Of a stretch of DNA of 64,000 nt, positions 11,285 to 23,096 are shown in pieces. Below the pieces are notes generated by a model, which saw only the letters and a list, made by a program, of their open reading frames with translations, had not been told where the DNA came from and did not search any database. This DNA is from Anastrepha obliqua (taxonomy: Eukaryota; Arthropoda; Insecta; Diptera; Tephritidae). The stretch covers positions 163,124,792 through 163,188,791 of the forward strand of contig NC_072892.1 in the NCBI RefSeq assembly GCF_027943255.1, read 5' to 3'. Numbering within the stretch: the first letter of the stretch is position 1; the number at the start of each line of letters is the position of its first letter. Position numbers and translations under genes: made by a program.

Positions 11285-12726
11285 GCTGTTCAATAAGTTT
11301 TGCGGGTCGATAAGAGAGATCGTTGCTACTAGCCTACATTTGTTGTTGTTGTTATATTGGTACACTCTTCATGTTAAGTTTCATTACAATTCGTTTATTC
11401 ATTCTCTGATTACAAGCCATTTAGTACCGACATTTCACAGTATTTTCTACATTGGAAAAAAATCAAGTATCCAGCAGTGATTGAATTTTTATTTTGGAAG
11501 GTTTAAATGCAAAGGAAATTTATGAACGAATGCTGAAAGTACATAAGGACTTTTCGCCATCAATTCCATCAGTTAGTATAGTAGAAAGATTGGTTGCTGC
11601 ATTTAAACGTGGTCGTACAAGCCTTGAAAACGATCAACGTCAAGGACATCCAAACACAGCAGCAACATCAGAAATGCTAGATAAAATACTATCGTATGGC
11701 AAATCGACAAGTGACTACTTCGGTTCCGTATCGAATTCGTGTCCAGAAATCAGCCAAAAAGGTGTAAGCTTCAGTATTTGGGCATGCGAAAGGAGTTTTG
11801 TAGCATCTCTCTTGCCAACAAGTGCGACTTTGGACTAAGTAGGCAACTGAGCAGTGAAGTCCTCTCTCGACGAACAAAACTAACACTCTACAAGGCTCTT
11901 CTAACGTATGGCGCAGAAGCGGGGACGATGACAACATCCGATGAAGCGTCCCTTTCAGTGTTTGAGAGAAAGATTCTGCGGAAGATTTTTGAAGCTTTAC
12001 ACGTTGGCAACGGCGAATATCGGAGGCGATGGAACGATGAGCTGTATGAGCTTTACGACGACATCGACATAGCGCAGTGAATAAAGATCCAGCGGCTACG
12101 TTGGCTGGGTCATGTCGTCCGAATGGATACAAACGCTCCGGCTCTGAAAGTATTCGATGCGGTACCAGCTGCTGGTAGCAGAGGCAGAGAAAGGCCTCCC
12201 TTGCGTTGGAAAGATCAGGTGGAGAAGGACTTGGTTTCACTTGGTGCGTCCAATTGGCGCCGGTTAGCACGGGAAAGAAATGACTGGCGCGCTTTGATAA
12301 ACTCTGCCAAAATCGCGTAAGCAGTTAGCGCGCCAATTAAGAAGTAGAAATTAATTTTGCTTTTGGATTACTTGCAAACTGGTATTTATTTAGAATAGAT
12401 GAAGAAAAAATTCTTAAAAAACGACCCCGTTCGCAAAAGAAAAATTTTATTTGTAATCAAAAACAATGGCTAACATCCATGAATTCAAATTCGAGTTGTT
12501 GGAGCGTCCACCAGATTCGGGTCCTAGCGACATACACCTGTTTCCAGACCTAAAAAAATGCATGCATCGAAAGCGTTTTTCATCAAATGTTGAGGTCATA
12601 ACAGCTGATCCTGATTCTAGATCCTCACTTCAGGGATGGAATTCATAAATTGGAATCTCTTTGGACCAGCTGTATTGGTGTTCAGGAAGACTATACTGAA
12701 AAATAAAGTGTATTTCAATACATGCG
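11285..12726 (+). mobile_element. mariner element, split by an RTE LINE
   Basis: The 5' half (11494-11690) encodes GLNAKEIYERMLKVHKDF, VAAFKRGRTSLENDQRQG and a helix-turn-helix. The 3' part resumes at about 12340 with FELLERPPDSGPSDIHLF, the last catalytic block. This ends in a stop, LESLWTSCI and aataaa. The left end starts near taggctgttcaataagtttt, and the matching right terminus is eroded. The middle third, with the first two catalytic residues, is missing where the LINE lies. The gypsy-type element then inserted four bases after the 3' end. Confidence 0.8.
11690..12335 (+). pseudogene. RTE-clade LINE 3' end inside the mariner
   Basis: Frames 11739-12080 and 12123-12320 carry the region after the reverse transcriptase: SSEVLSRRTKLTLYKALLTY, SVFERKILRKIF, DELYELYDDIDIAQ, a stop, then RLRWLGHVVRM and RERPPLRWKDQVEKDLVSLG. 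The terminal SNWRRLARERNDWRALI is the standard end of RTE-type proteins. It is 5' truncated. One in-frame stop (12078) and a frame change separate the two parts. Confidence 0.83.
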
Positions 12727-12730
12727 TACA

Positions 12731-13057
12731 AGTTAACACATCCGGTCAGACAAAGTCAACGACTGCAGTTCTGCACGATCAGCAAAGCTGCAACAATGTT
12801 TAATGCCAATTATGCCAAACTCCACAATACGTTGCCGTCAACATTCCATGCGCCGTCGCGACGTTGAAACATAATCCATTCAGCATAATCGCTGACACAG
12901 CGATTATAGGTCAGGGCTAGCTTATGTTAAGAATATTTTGTCATTTATATTCTAGTACGGATTTGACCAATAAACGAACAAGTAATAATTCTATTTCGCT
13001 GATTTAACTTCGTGCAGAGATCACAAGTGAACAGTCCGAGTATATTAATTATTAACT
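12731..13057 (+). repeat. 5' LTR
   Basis: 327 bp from AGTTAACACATCC to TATTAATTATTAACT. It has short inverted ends AGTTAA/TTAACT and is the same as 19089-19415. Confidence 0.97.
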
Positions 13058-13070
13058 GGCGCCCAACTGG
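13057..13070 (+). promoter_or_regulatory. Primer binding site
   Basis: TGGCGCCCAAC starts on the last T of the LTR and complements the 3' end expected for tRNA-Lys, the usual primer of gypsy-group elements. The one-base overlap with the LTR also fits that group. Confidence 0.75.
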
Positions 13071-13309
13071 CAGAACCTGCTCATCAAAGAAATCTCAAGC
13101 AAGGAGGCAACATCGTTGGATCGACATCGTTGGATTTGCAGACGGGATAAACAGACGAAAAAGGAGAGCTACAATAACATATAAAAACCATAGTTTTAAA
13201 GAAATGTGAGTAGAGTGCTTATTTAAAGTAAATAAATACAAAAATTTAAACAAAAAGTGTTTGTAAAGTGTCTTTGCGACGGAAAATTTTTGAATTAAAT
13301 TGAAAATCT

Positions 13310-14575
13310 TATGAGTAAAGAAGAGGTATATGACCTAGAACTAGAGTAACTAATAAAAGATATAAAAAACAAACTAATGCTGGAACAAACAAAAAATAAA
13401 ATGGCAGTGAGTGAAGAAAATCTGAAAGCGCTGCTCGAGTATGCAGTAAACAGTGCATTAGAAAATCAAGCGCAATTATTTGAAAGAAAAATGGAGGAAA
13501 TGAGAAACGAGTTTAGAAACGCAACAGTGTCCGTACCCGAGGTTGAAGTGTTTAAAGATGCAGAAATTATTGTAGGTATTAAATGTGACGAAACACTGGA
13601 CATAATAAAATCAGTACCAGACTTTGAGGGAAAGCCGCACACACTGCATATAAAATCTTTGAAAATTATGTAGGAAGCTCAAAGCATTATCAGGCGCTGG
13701 GTATAATTAGGAATAAAATCAAAGGCCCTGCTGATATGGTATTGTCGTCATACGACACTCCACTAAATTTTAAAGCAATTATCAATAGACTTGACTTTAC
13801 ATACGCCGATAAACGCCCCATCTATATAATCGAGCAAGAGTTGTCCGTTCTACGTCAGGGAACCCTGAAAATAACCCAATATTATGAGGAAATTGAAAAG
13901 AAATTAACATTACTCATAAACAAAACAATTATGACTTACGATTCTACTTTGGCTGCTTCTCTAAACGAAAAATACAGAGCAGATGCATTGAGAGTCTTCA
14001 TTTCAGGCACAAAGAAATCTCTCAGTGACATTCTATTTTCAGCAAGGCCAAAAGATTTGCCATCAGCACTGGCACTTGCACAGGAAGTTGAATCTAATCA
14101 TGAACGCTTCCAATTCCCTAGTAGCTTTGCTAGGAATAATGAAGAAAGGGCTCAGCGTCAGGAACAGAGACAGCAAAGGCAGCCCACTATAGAAAGTACC
14201 CCAAACCAAGTAAAAACTCCATTTTACAAACAAAAAACCCAAAACAATAGCCCGAATATAAAACAAGAACCACCACAACCTATGGACGTTGACACTTCAT
14301 CTCGGTTTAGGCAAACAACTCAATACCCAAACCAAGGTGGTTCCTACCAAAATCAGGTGCCAAAAAGAGCAAGTAGTGGAACAGCTAGAACTACCGGTCC
14401 CAAACAACAGAGAATTAATCATCTCTCACAAGATGAAAATTCTGAAGGTCAATCGGAACAAGAGTACCAAGCAGTAGCGGAGGCTGAGGTATCAGATTTG
14501 GAAGATGAGGATCAGATTCAAGAGGTCAATTTTTTAGAAATTGCTCCCTGTTACCGTTTGTAGAGCGAACGATAA
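13310..14575 (+). pseudogene. gag: gag, broken by frameshifts
   Basis: The frame opens at 13310 but stops at 13347. Coding then continues at 13377-13673 (acidic, helical N-terminus with ENLKALLEYAVNSAL) and, after a frame change near 13640, at 13646-14575. The second part has the capsid-like ALGIIRNKIKGPADMV, then a glutamine- and proline-rich tail and an acidic end. The element's own later frames show that the change near 13640 is a small loss. The protein would package element RNA into cytoplasmic particles. There is no zinc knuckle, as in many errantiviruses. Confidence 0.85.
14530..14536 (+). promoter_or_regulatory. Programmed -1 ribosomal frameshift site between gag and pol
   Basis: The heptamer TTTTTTA falls in the gag frame as T TTT TTA, the canonical X XXY YYZ slippery form. 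A -1 slip leads straight into the protease frame, which is open from here, while gag itself ends about 40 bases later at 14575. Confidence 0.75.
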
Positions 14576-17500
14576 CAGGTAGACAGATTAAATTACTTAT
14601 AGACACAGGCGCTTCAAAAAACTATATAAAACCAATCCCGGAACTTAAAAATGTAACTAAAGTTAAAGAAAAATTTTTAGTTAAGTCACTTCATGGTTTT
14701 AACGCCGTTCAAGAGAAATGTCTTATGCACCTTTTTAATACAACAACCACATTTTTTTTACTTCCCAGCTTATCAAGCTTTGATGGAATAATAGGACTTG
14801 ATTTTTTTTTAAAAATTAACGCAAATCTAGATTTGAAAAATAACGTCTTAAAAACAAAAAATGGATCTGAAATAATTCAATATAAAAAAAGCCCAAATGT
14901 TAACTTTACCGAAGTAGAAAATATAAAAGTTCCGCAAGAAATTGAAAAAGAATTTAAGAAAATGTTACAAGAAAAAATAAATGTTTTCGCTGACCCTAAC
15001 GAATCTCTTTCTTACAACACAAATATTATCGCTACAATTCGAACAGAAGACGAAAAAGCAGTGTTCTCTAGACGTTACCCATACCCATTAGGAGTATCAG
15101 AGTTTGTCAATAACGAAACTAATGACATGCTGAGAAACAATATTATCAGACCATCTAATTCACCGTATAATAATCCGGTGTGGGTAGTAGATAAAAAGGG
15201 TCTAGACGAACAAGGAAATAGGAAAAAACGCCTTGTAATTGACTTTAGGAAACTTAATTCAAAAACTGTTGATGACAAATACCCTACACCAAACATTGTA
15301 GTTATTCTCTCAAACCTTGGTAAAGCCAAATATTTCACGACACTCGATCTGAAATCAGGATTTCATCAAATACTTCTTGCAGAAAAAGATAGAGAAAAAA
15401 CTGCATTTTCTGTAGGAAATGGGAAGTATGAATTTTGCAGACTTCCCTTTGGTTTGAAGAATGCCCCCGGAATTTTCCAACGAGCAATTGACGACGTACT
15501 TAGAGAACAGATTGGGAAGTCATGCTACGTCTACGTGGATGACGTGATCATATTCTCTGAAAATATGCAAAATCATGTTCACCACATCGCCTGGGTACTA
15601 GATAAATTGTATAACGCTAACATGAGGGTATCACGGGAAAAATCTCACTTTTTTAAAGAAAAGGTCGAGTATCTTGGATTTGTGGTCTCCCGTGGCGGTA
15701 TAACAACTAATCCCAGCAAAGTTGAAGCATAGCAAATTTCAACAGCCTACCAACCTGTTCCAATTTAGATCATTCCTTGGTCTAGCGAGCTATTACAGAT
15801 GCTTTATAAAAAATTTTGCATCTATAGCCAAACCATTGACAGACATGCTAAAGGGTGATAATGGTAAAACAAGTGCAGGACAATCGAAAAAAATTCCTGT
15901 TAACCTTGATGAAAAGCAGATAGCCACCTTCGAGAAATTAAAGAATATCTTAAGCTCCGAAGATGTAATGCTCCTATACCCTGATTACCAGAAGCCATTC
16001 GATTTGACGACAGATGCTTCGTCCTCTGGCTTAGGCGCCGTTTTGTCACAAAACAAGAAGCCGATAACCATGATTTCCAGGACTTTAAGAGACAACGAAT
16101 TAAATTTCGCCACAAATGAACGTGAGCTACTAGCAATAGTGTGGGCCCTAAAATCCCTAAGAAACTATTTGTACGGTGTAAAAAATTTAAGTATTTATAC
16201 CGATCATCAGCCACTAACATTTGCAGTCTCAGACAAAAACACTAATGCAAAAATTAAGAGATGGAAATCCTTTATCGATGAGCACAACGCTCAAATTTTC
16301 TACAAGCCCGGTAAAGAAAATTTTGTCGCCGATGCTCTATCAAGACAAAACCTTTACGCTCTCGAAGAAGATGCTCCATCAGACTTAGCCATTGTCATTG
16401 ACATACACTATCGAGTCTACTGAAAAACCGATTAATTGTTTCAGGAACCAAATAATTATTGAAGAAAGCACTATAGCTTCTGAAAAAATTATTATTATGT
16501 TCGGACAAAAAACAAGACATATCATACACTTTTCGAATAGAGAAAACTAAATAGAAAAAGTGTGTGATGCGGTTAAAAAAGAAGTAGTGAATGCAATCAA
16601 ATGCGACCTGCCGATACTAGCATTTATACAAAACAAGCTAGTTGAGACTTTCCCTTCAACCAAATTTTGTCACTCAAATAAATTGGTCATCGATGTTCAT
16701 GATAGGAATGAGCAAAAAGAAATCATAGTCGCAGAACATGGCAGAGCACATAGAGCAGCGCAAGAGAATATAAAACAAATTCTCCAAGACTATTTTTTCC
16801 CAAAAATGACCCGTCTAGCAAACGAAGTAGTTGCAAATTGTAAGACTTGCAGCAAAGGAAAATATGACCGACACCCACAAAAACAGTACATTGGCGAAAC
16901 GCCAGTCCCTAATCAAGTAGGAGAAATTCTCCATATTGACATTTTTTCTACAGATAAAAAGTATTTTCTAACCTGTATTGATAAATTTTCTAAATTTGCC
17001 ATTGTTCAGCCCATAGCTTCCAGAACGATAATAGATATTGAGTCCCCCATCTTACAGCTCATGAATTTCTACCCTAATACTAAAATTATCTACTGCGATA
17101 ACGAACCATCACTGAATTCAGGAACAATAAGGTCTCTTTTAAAAAATCGGTTTAATGTTGATATTGTAAATTCGCCACCACTACATAGTACTTCAAATGG
17201 ACAGGTAGAAAGATTTCACAGTACTCTTGCAGAAATTTCCAGATGCATGAAATTAGAAAAACAATTAAATGACACTACTGATATTATACTTCAGGCAACA
17301 ATAGAATACAATAAATCAATTCACTCAGTCGTTAATAAAAAACCAATCGACATAATTCATGCATCCCCACCAGAATTCGAAGCAGAAATAAGAGAAAAAA
17401 TATCTAAAGCGCAAGATCTGCTACTGAAAAGACAAAACGCGGACAGAAGAAATAGAACTTTTATGAAATTAAATAAAAGACTTGGTAACAAGCTAACTCC

Positions 17501-17588
17501 TTTGTTTGAGGAAGTCATTGTGGAAGCCGATTTGGGGTCAACGGTTCTTATAAAGGGGAGGGAGGTACACAAGGATAACATAAGATAA
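14530..17588 (+). pseudogene. pol: pol (protease, reverse transcriptase, RNase H, integrase), broken
   Basis: Domains in order: protease with LLIDTGASKNYI (14590); reverse transcriptase with LVIDFRKLNS, LDLKSGFHQI and the YVDD box (15530-15545); RNase H with LTTDASSSGLGAVLS and ERELLAIVWALK; integrase with an HHCC finger (about 16740-16860) and a DD35E triad (HIDIF, YCDNEPS, GQVERFHS). Breaks visible: a one-base loss at about 15729 with a stop at 15730, a frame change near 16395 with a stop at 16421, and an in-frame TAA at 16548. Integrase itself stays open to 17588. Otherwise sequence quality is high, consistent with recent death. Confidence 0.93.
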
Positions 17589-17674
17589 GAAAAAAATAAT
17601 TATCCTTCCAGTACTTATTCTGCTCTGTATCTTATCTTTACTAGGGTTTGGATTCTTCGCCTTCTACTTCTAGT

Positions 17675-19161
17675 AGCAGCAGCAGCTGGAAAGATTATCA
17701 ATTACTCGAACTCGGACTATATTCCCATCATGGACGGAAACGTAGTTATTTGGGAAAATTTTAAAATTTTAAGACATTCTTCTAATCTCACAATGTACTC
17801 GGAAATTGCCGAGGAAACTAATTCACTTATGAAACATTTCCCACAGTCTCATATGAGACAAATTCTTGAATCAGATTTAGGTCATATTAGGACACTGCTA
17901 GAAACGGTTAATATTCACCATAGGCAAGCTAGGAGTATAAATATTTTAGGAACAGCTTTAAAGATAGTAGCAGGAACTCCTGACTTTGATGACTTCGAAA
18001 ATCTGAAATTTTACCAGCAAAAACTAACTGACTCAATTGAACAACAGGCAGTTATAAATACAAAAGTACAAGAAAAAATTAATAACTTAACAGAATCCGT
18101 AAATAAAATAATTAGATTTGCAAAAGAGAAATAGATCGATACAGGAAACCTCTATCAAGCATTACTCACAAGAAATAGAATTATAATCTCTGAACTCGAA
18201 ACATTAATGTTGTCTATTACACTCGCAAAGATTCAAATTATAAACCCAACAATTCTTGACTCTAATGACCTAAGTCAAATTTTAAATGAGCACTCTACAA
18301 ATTTAACTATAACAGATTTAATTGAAAAAGCCTATGTAAAAGTCTTTTTAGATCATAATTTTGCACACTTTCTTATCAAGTACCCAAATCCTAGCGTAAT
18401 ATGTAAGAAAATAACCATATTCCCCGTTCAACATAATGGAACGATACTTGACCTCGAAGAAAATAACAACGTCGCAGATTGTAGTAACAATATCTTAGCA
18501 ATTGGAAACTGCACCGCTACTCTCACCTCTACATTCTGCAAACAGCTGAAATCAACAACTTGTGCGGAGCAACTACATTCTGGAGGTATAGCACACTGTA
18601 AGACTCGTCCCAGCCACCTGCAGCCGCTGATGGTAATTGACGATGGTATCATCGTTATCAACGAAGCTACAGCTACAATACAGATGAATAGCAACACGGA
18701 TAGAGTCATCCCCGGCACACACTTGCTGACGTTTGATGAGGAAATCTACGTGAATGGGTCTCTCTTTGAAAATACCAAAAACATATTCAGGCGTCATCCA
18801 GGCCCAGCAATATCGGCAACCCTAAACATAACTGGCCACCGAGAGATTTTAAGCATGCCCTATCTTCAGAGGCTGAACTTTGAGAATCTTCAATATATTG
18901 GAAACATCGAAAAAAAAACTGTCAATATGGCCTATGATGTTTGCATCATCTCTTGTCACTCTGATCATCGGTCTCGTCGTCTTCAAGGTTCATCAAAAAT
19001 GCAAAGAGAATAAACAACAAATCTCGATACGAGCTGTCATCGACACTTTGAGGAAAACCGAGGACGGCCTTCAAACTAGTGAGGGAGGAGTTAACACATC
19101 CGGTCAGACAAAGTCAACGACTGCAGTTCTGCACGATCAGCAAAGCTGCAACAATGTTTAA
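17675..19161 (+). pseudogene. env: env-like gene, broken
   Basis: The reading runs from about 17675, just after pol, to 19161. Seen in order: a dibasic-type cleavage region with the hydrophobic segment ILGTALKIVAGTPDFDDF, coiled-coil-rich sequence, a cysteine-containing ectodomain and one membrane span (SLVTLIIGLVVFKV) near the C-terminus. Errantivirus Env proteins are class I-type fusion glycoproteins usually made from a spliced RNA. An in-frame TAG at 18132 and a frame change between about 18880 and 18960 (most likely the nine-A run at 18910-18918) inactivate it. The final frame passes through the purine tract and ends 73 bases inside the 3' LTR. Confidence 0.9.
19081..19088 (+). promoter_or_regulatory. 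Polypurine tract
   Basis: GAGGGAGG directly before the 3' LTR, the expected plus-strand primer. Confidence 0.85.
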
Positions 19162-19415
19162 TGCCAATTATGCCAAACTCCACAATACGTTGCCGTCAAC
19201 ATTCCATGCGCCGTCGCGACGTTGAAACATAATCCATTCAGCATAATCGCTGACACAGCGATTATAGGTCAGGGCTAGCTTATGTTAAGAATATTTTGTC
19301 ATTTATATTCTAGTACGGATTTGACCAATAAACGAACAAGTAATAATTCTATTTCGCTGATTTAACTTCGTGCAGAGATCACAAGTGAACAGTCCGAGTA
19401 TATTAATTATTAACT
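19089..19415 (+). repeat. 3' LTR
   Basis: 327 bp, the same as 12731-13057 over its full length by visual comparison. It is followed by the TACA duplication. Confidence 0.97.
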
Positions 19416-19419
19416 TACA

Positions 19420-20454
19420 TATCTGGCATGCGTCAATTCTGGTCAACATTCTGATTTGAAGCAATATAATTATTTATTTTTATTCCTCAGGGGTAATTTA
19501 AGGACGTGAAGCTCAATTCTTTTTAGTTCGTTAGTAGGTGAAATTAAAAAAAAGTCCAAAAAAAAAAAATTACTATGTAATAAAATTGAACAATTGGACT
19601 TGAAAACAATTATTTTTCAGTATTGATTGTTGTTGTTGTTTTTTTTTATTTATCCATTTATTTAATTTTTTTTTTAATTTTTTTTTTTATTATTATTTTT
19701 TTACTATTTTTTTATATTTTTATATTATTTTTTATTTCATAACTAAATATAAACTTTCCCCTCTTACAAATCGATCACTCCTAATACGCGCCATAAAATG
19801 TTTTTACTTACCACGAATCTGAGGACTTTACAGAGTTGCTGTCGGTTCGAATTGGTTCGCCCCACCCAATAAACTGGCCTGATAATTGTTTGACAAATGT
19901 ACCAACCGACAATTGTTACAATTACTTTGTATTCGTATGCATTCATGATAATTTATCGAAGCGAGTGACAGGTGAGTGCGCGCATTTTCACAATTTCCCA
20001 TTGCCATTTACAAATTGCACTTGCATCACTTATACCATGTGCCCCCCGTCGCGCTGTCCAGTTTTTCTGTTCTGTTCACGCTGGGTGCCTGTGGCAATGA
20101 ACAAATTGTAATACAACATTTTGATTGTGGAATTGCGCACAAACTTTCATCCCCGTTTTATGTGCACTGAAGACAGGTTCCACAGAGAAATCGAATAAAT
20201 CGAAAGTGTAGGTTTTTATAAATGCAATAATGCAAATCAGATTCAAAGAAAAATGTGAGTGCACTTCATTGAATTATAATCTTTAGATGTCTAAAAACAA
20301 AAAATTCTGAAGGTCTGGTTAGCAAACATCTGCCAGTTAACTGCTAATAAAATTTATCGGAAGGTGAGCTGTCAGGTAGTTAACCGATTAATGCATTGTC
20401 GTTTTGCAAGTTTATGATGATTTTGTGTATCGCAGCATTTGGGGCGAATTAGGT
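19420..20454. other. AT-rich intergenic or intronic sequence
   Basis: It contains a T/A-rich low-complexity block at 19630-19740. A donor-like CAG/gtgagt at 19968-19976 could be a 5' exon of the TMEM86-type gene, but nothing confirms it. No gene is supported. Confidence 0.35.
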
Positions 20455-21300
20455 TTTGGGTGGTTAGGTTTGGTTACTCTGGTTACCACTCTACTCGAGG
20501 GTATATAAGGCACACCTCTGCCTGTAGGCCCATTGTGATACTATTTGTTTGGTCTCAAGGTTAATGCTCTAATTCCCAAACTGGTACAATCACTTCGTTT
20601 CTCTAAGGAAATATGAAATATTTGGATTGTCTGCGGATTCTAAGTATTTCATTACATGAAGAGGTCCAGTCGGCGCTGGCTTCTGGATGTAATTTGAGGA
20701 ATCAGATTTTTCGATAATAGTTACCGTAAATCAATTTCCTTCAGAGCTTTCTTCAACGTTTCCGCTTCTCTGAAATTGAAATTTGAAAAATCGAGCCAAG
20801 AACCACCGAGAGTTTTGGTAAATTCTAAAACATTCAGGCTAAAACACCCATTGTATTTAAAGCTCTAGAAACTGAAAGGGTAGATAGTCAAGGAGGAAAG
20901 GAGAGAAGTAACACAGGGAAAATATAGAATAGAATAGAGAAATAGAGGTAGTTAGACCTGTTAGAATTTTCCAGATTCTTTGGTAAATCCGAAAAGTCCA
21001 GTTTGAGAGAACGAATTTTATTCATTCTCACGACATCGGAACCCAAAATTCGTAGCAAATGCAGGACACTCACAGAGAAAATTCTCAGTGTTATCCGTCT
21101 CCTCTAAATAAGACAAATAAATCGAGTTCTCTATGATTCCAATGCTGGTCATATTCTGATCCCAGAGATTGTGTCCTATAATAATACCGATCAACAACCG
21201 AACGTCTTTTCTTCCAAGTTTCAGAACAAAGTCCGAAAGTGTTCTGTTCTGGCTTGTCACAAAATATTTTGCAGTTCTGCAGCATTCTAGACCGGGCTAT
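20455..21300 (-). pseudogene. R1/LOA-like LINE 3' end
   Basis: Minus frames at 21285-21018 read LKLGRKDVRLLIGIIIGHN, YLSYLEETDNTENFLCECPA. This is the finger-like C-terminus that follows RNase H in I/R1/LOA-group LINEs, and it is clearly related to the copies at 63073 and 49048. The untranslated tail (20455-21000) contains ctgtaggcccattgtgatac, which also occurs in the tail at 53090-53140. It is 5' truncated with frame changes. Confidence 0.7.
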
Positions 21301-23094
21301 CGTTCTTCGCTCACCCTACTGACGGTTTTTATTTTTTGAAATTTGCATCCTTATAGACCTGCCAAATCCCTTTTTTTACTGATTAAACATCTTCCGTGTG
21401 TACCTCTTCAAGGTAAGGATCTCCGGGTTCCACCAGTGTCCTTTTGTCTTTTGCACGGATTTTCGAATACTAAATGAAAGCAGCCTTATATATTTTTCTA
21501 ACAAAATTTACCAAGTCAAGCTCACCGAGGGAAGTAGACTTTGTCTTGGAATGGCTCGCTTCATCAGTTCTTAACGATAGACTGAGAGATTCATGCTTGT
21601 GGAGTACGGCTGAGAGCGATAATTTGTATTATGCCCAGTCCATCCGTTTGCTACTTCTTTAACATTGAAGGTTGGGAGCTCTCAAAGGTAGATTAAACGA
21701 AATATAAAGACTATCAAGGAAGGAAGGCTTTTTGGAGAAACGCCAGTTATTGATACTATCTAATCTATGACTTCCTCTCAGGTAGATGTGACAAAAGTGG
21801 GCGTGTTCCCACAGCTCCTTCTAGATAGATTACAGTTTAGTACAAATTGAAGCTGTGTCTCACCTCGAGTGTTGGTATCGCTAGAGCGCCAACTGGTAAA
21901 AGTTCGAATCAGCGCCTGAACTTCGACGGAGATGGTCCTTCAATAATCTTCCTTGAAATCTTGGAAATCTTGGTTGTCATGTGTCATATATGATAACACC
22001 AGCCAGATGGATACTCTTTCTAACCCCATGCTGACATGCACTATATTCTTTTCACTGTTTTGTGAGATTTGAAAACTAGAAAGACTATGATTAATAAAAA
22101 TACAAGCCTGAGTCCTACATACAGCACCGGGTCGGTATCAGAGTTCAATTCTTGGATAACAAAGAGCTCCTCTGCGTTTCAAAGGCGCATAAAAAGGGCC
22201 GCGGATGCTAGCTTTGAGTGTTGAAAGTTAATCTATAGGTCCCGCATCATCCTCGGAGATAAGGAGGTGAATCTCCATTTCCCCTAGGATCTCGTCTTTA
22301 ATTACAGCAGTGGCAGTAGTTCGAAATTTGCTTCCTCTGGTTCCGACACCAGGGGCTGGTCCTCCGATAAAGTAGCCTAGCGGTTGAAGACCGAGCGGAC
22401 GTAGGAAGACAACGAGCACGTATAACTTACCGTATTGGATACATTCACATGGAAAATGGCCCTTAGATCTGGTGGAGAAAGTGCACTCCAAGCGTGCCTG
22501 CTCTATCTCACTCCGCCATACTTGATACAGCACGTCCGCTCAAGGTGTTGTCTAGCTTATAGAGTAGAAACCGTAATTTATTATATTACTCCACCCCAGT
22601 GTGCGAGAGCTAGAAGCTGATAGGCGTAAATTCCTTAACTTTTTACCCCGCCACAGTGTGCGGGAGGTATTGATGACAAAAACCGCATAGTGTTGCTGTG
22701 AACTCGCAAACTCGGACTATCTTCCAGACAACGGTGGATAGACCTTCGTTGCCAAGTTGGATAAGCTCTGAGATCTTTTCCTGATTGGATGGCTTAGCTG
22801 GGAACCAAACCCAGGCCCAAGACCTGTTGAGGATATCATTCCTATGGACGACCAACAGCCAACAACTGCCTGACAAAAGCGATGACCTCTGATACAAGGT
22901 TGGCTCGGTTCTGATGCCAGCCGGCGCCCGGGACAAACAGTGCTGTGCCAGGGTGTCTCGTAAGACTAATCCAACTAATCACCTACCCTGTCAGAAATCA
23001 AAATAGATTAACGAAACCAATGCAACACTGAGTCTTGTCGAGGCCCTATGCTCCCGAGAAGAGTGAACAAGGAAAAACAATTAAAGCCGACATA
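21301..23094. other. Unresolved sequence, partly GC-richer
   Basis: No protein family is recognisable. The 22228-22533 and 22643-22936 minus ORFs are proline- and glycine-rich and look like LINE untranslated or ORF1-type debris. I found no terminal repeats. Confidence 0.3.
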
Positions 23095-23096
23095 AT

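Larger units (their letters stand above)
12731..19415 (+). mobile_element. Complete gypsy-type LTR retrotransposon (errantivirus) with env
   Basis: The element is 6685 bp. Two 327-bp LTRs begin AGTTAAC and end TTAACT, a primer site follows the first LTR and a purine tract precedes the second. The flanking bases TACA are duplicated (12727-12730 and 19416-19419). The order is gag, protease, reverse transcriptase, RNase H, integrase, env, which is the arrangement of insect errantiviruses of the Ty3/gypsy group. The LTRs match base for base as far as I can compare by eye, so insertion is recent. All three reading frames carry disabling changes, so this copy cannot be autonomous. I recall a similar element called yoyo from medfly, but identity is unverified. 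Confidence 0.95.

Noticed and set aside
11689..12270. 193-codon minus ORF
   Set aside because: Shadow of the RTE LINE coding sequence on plus, which has clear family motifs.
19968..19976. First exon donor of the TMEM86-type gene
   Set aside because: The donor-like CAG/gtgagt is tempting but no start codon upstream gives an open frame that fits the acceptor at 24471; left unassigned.
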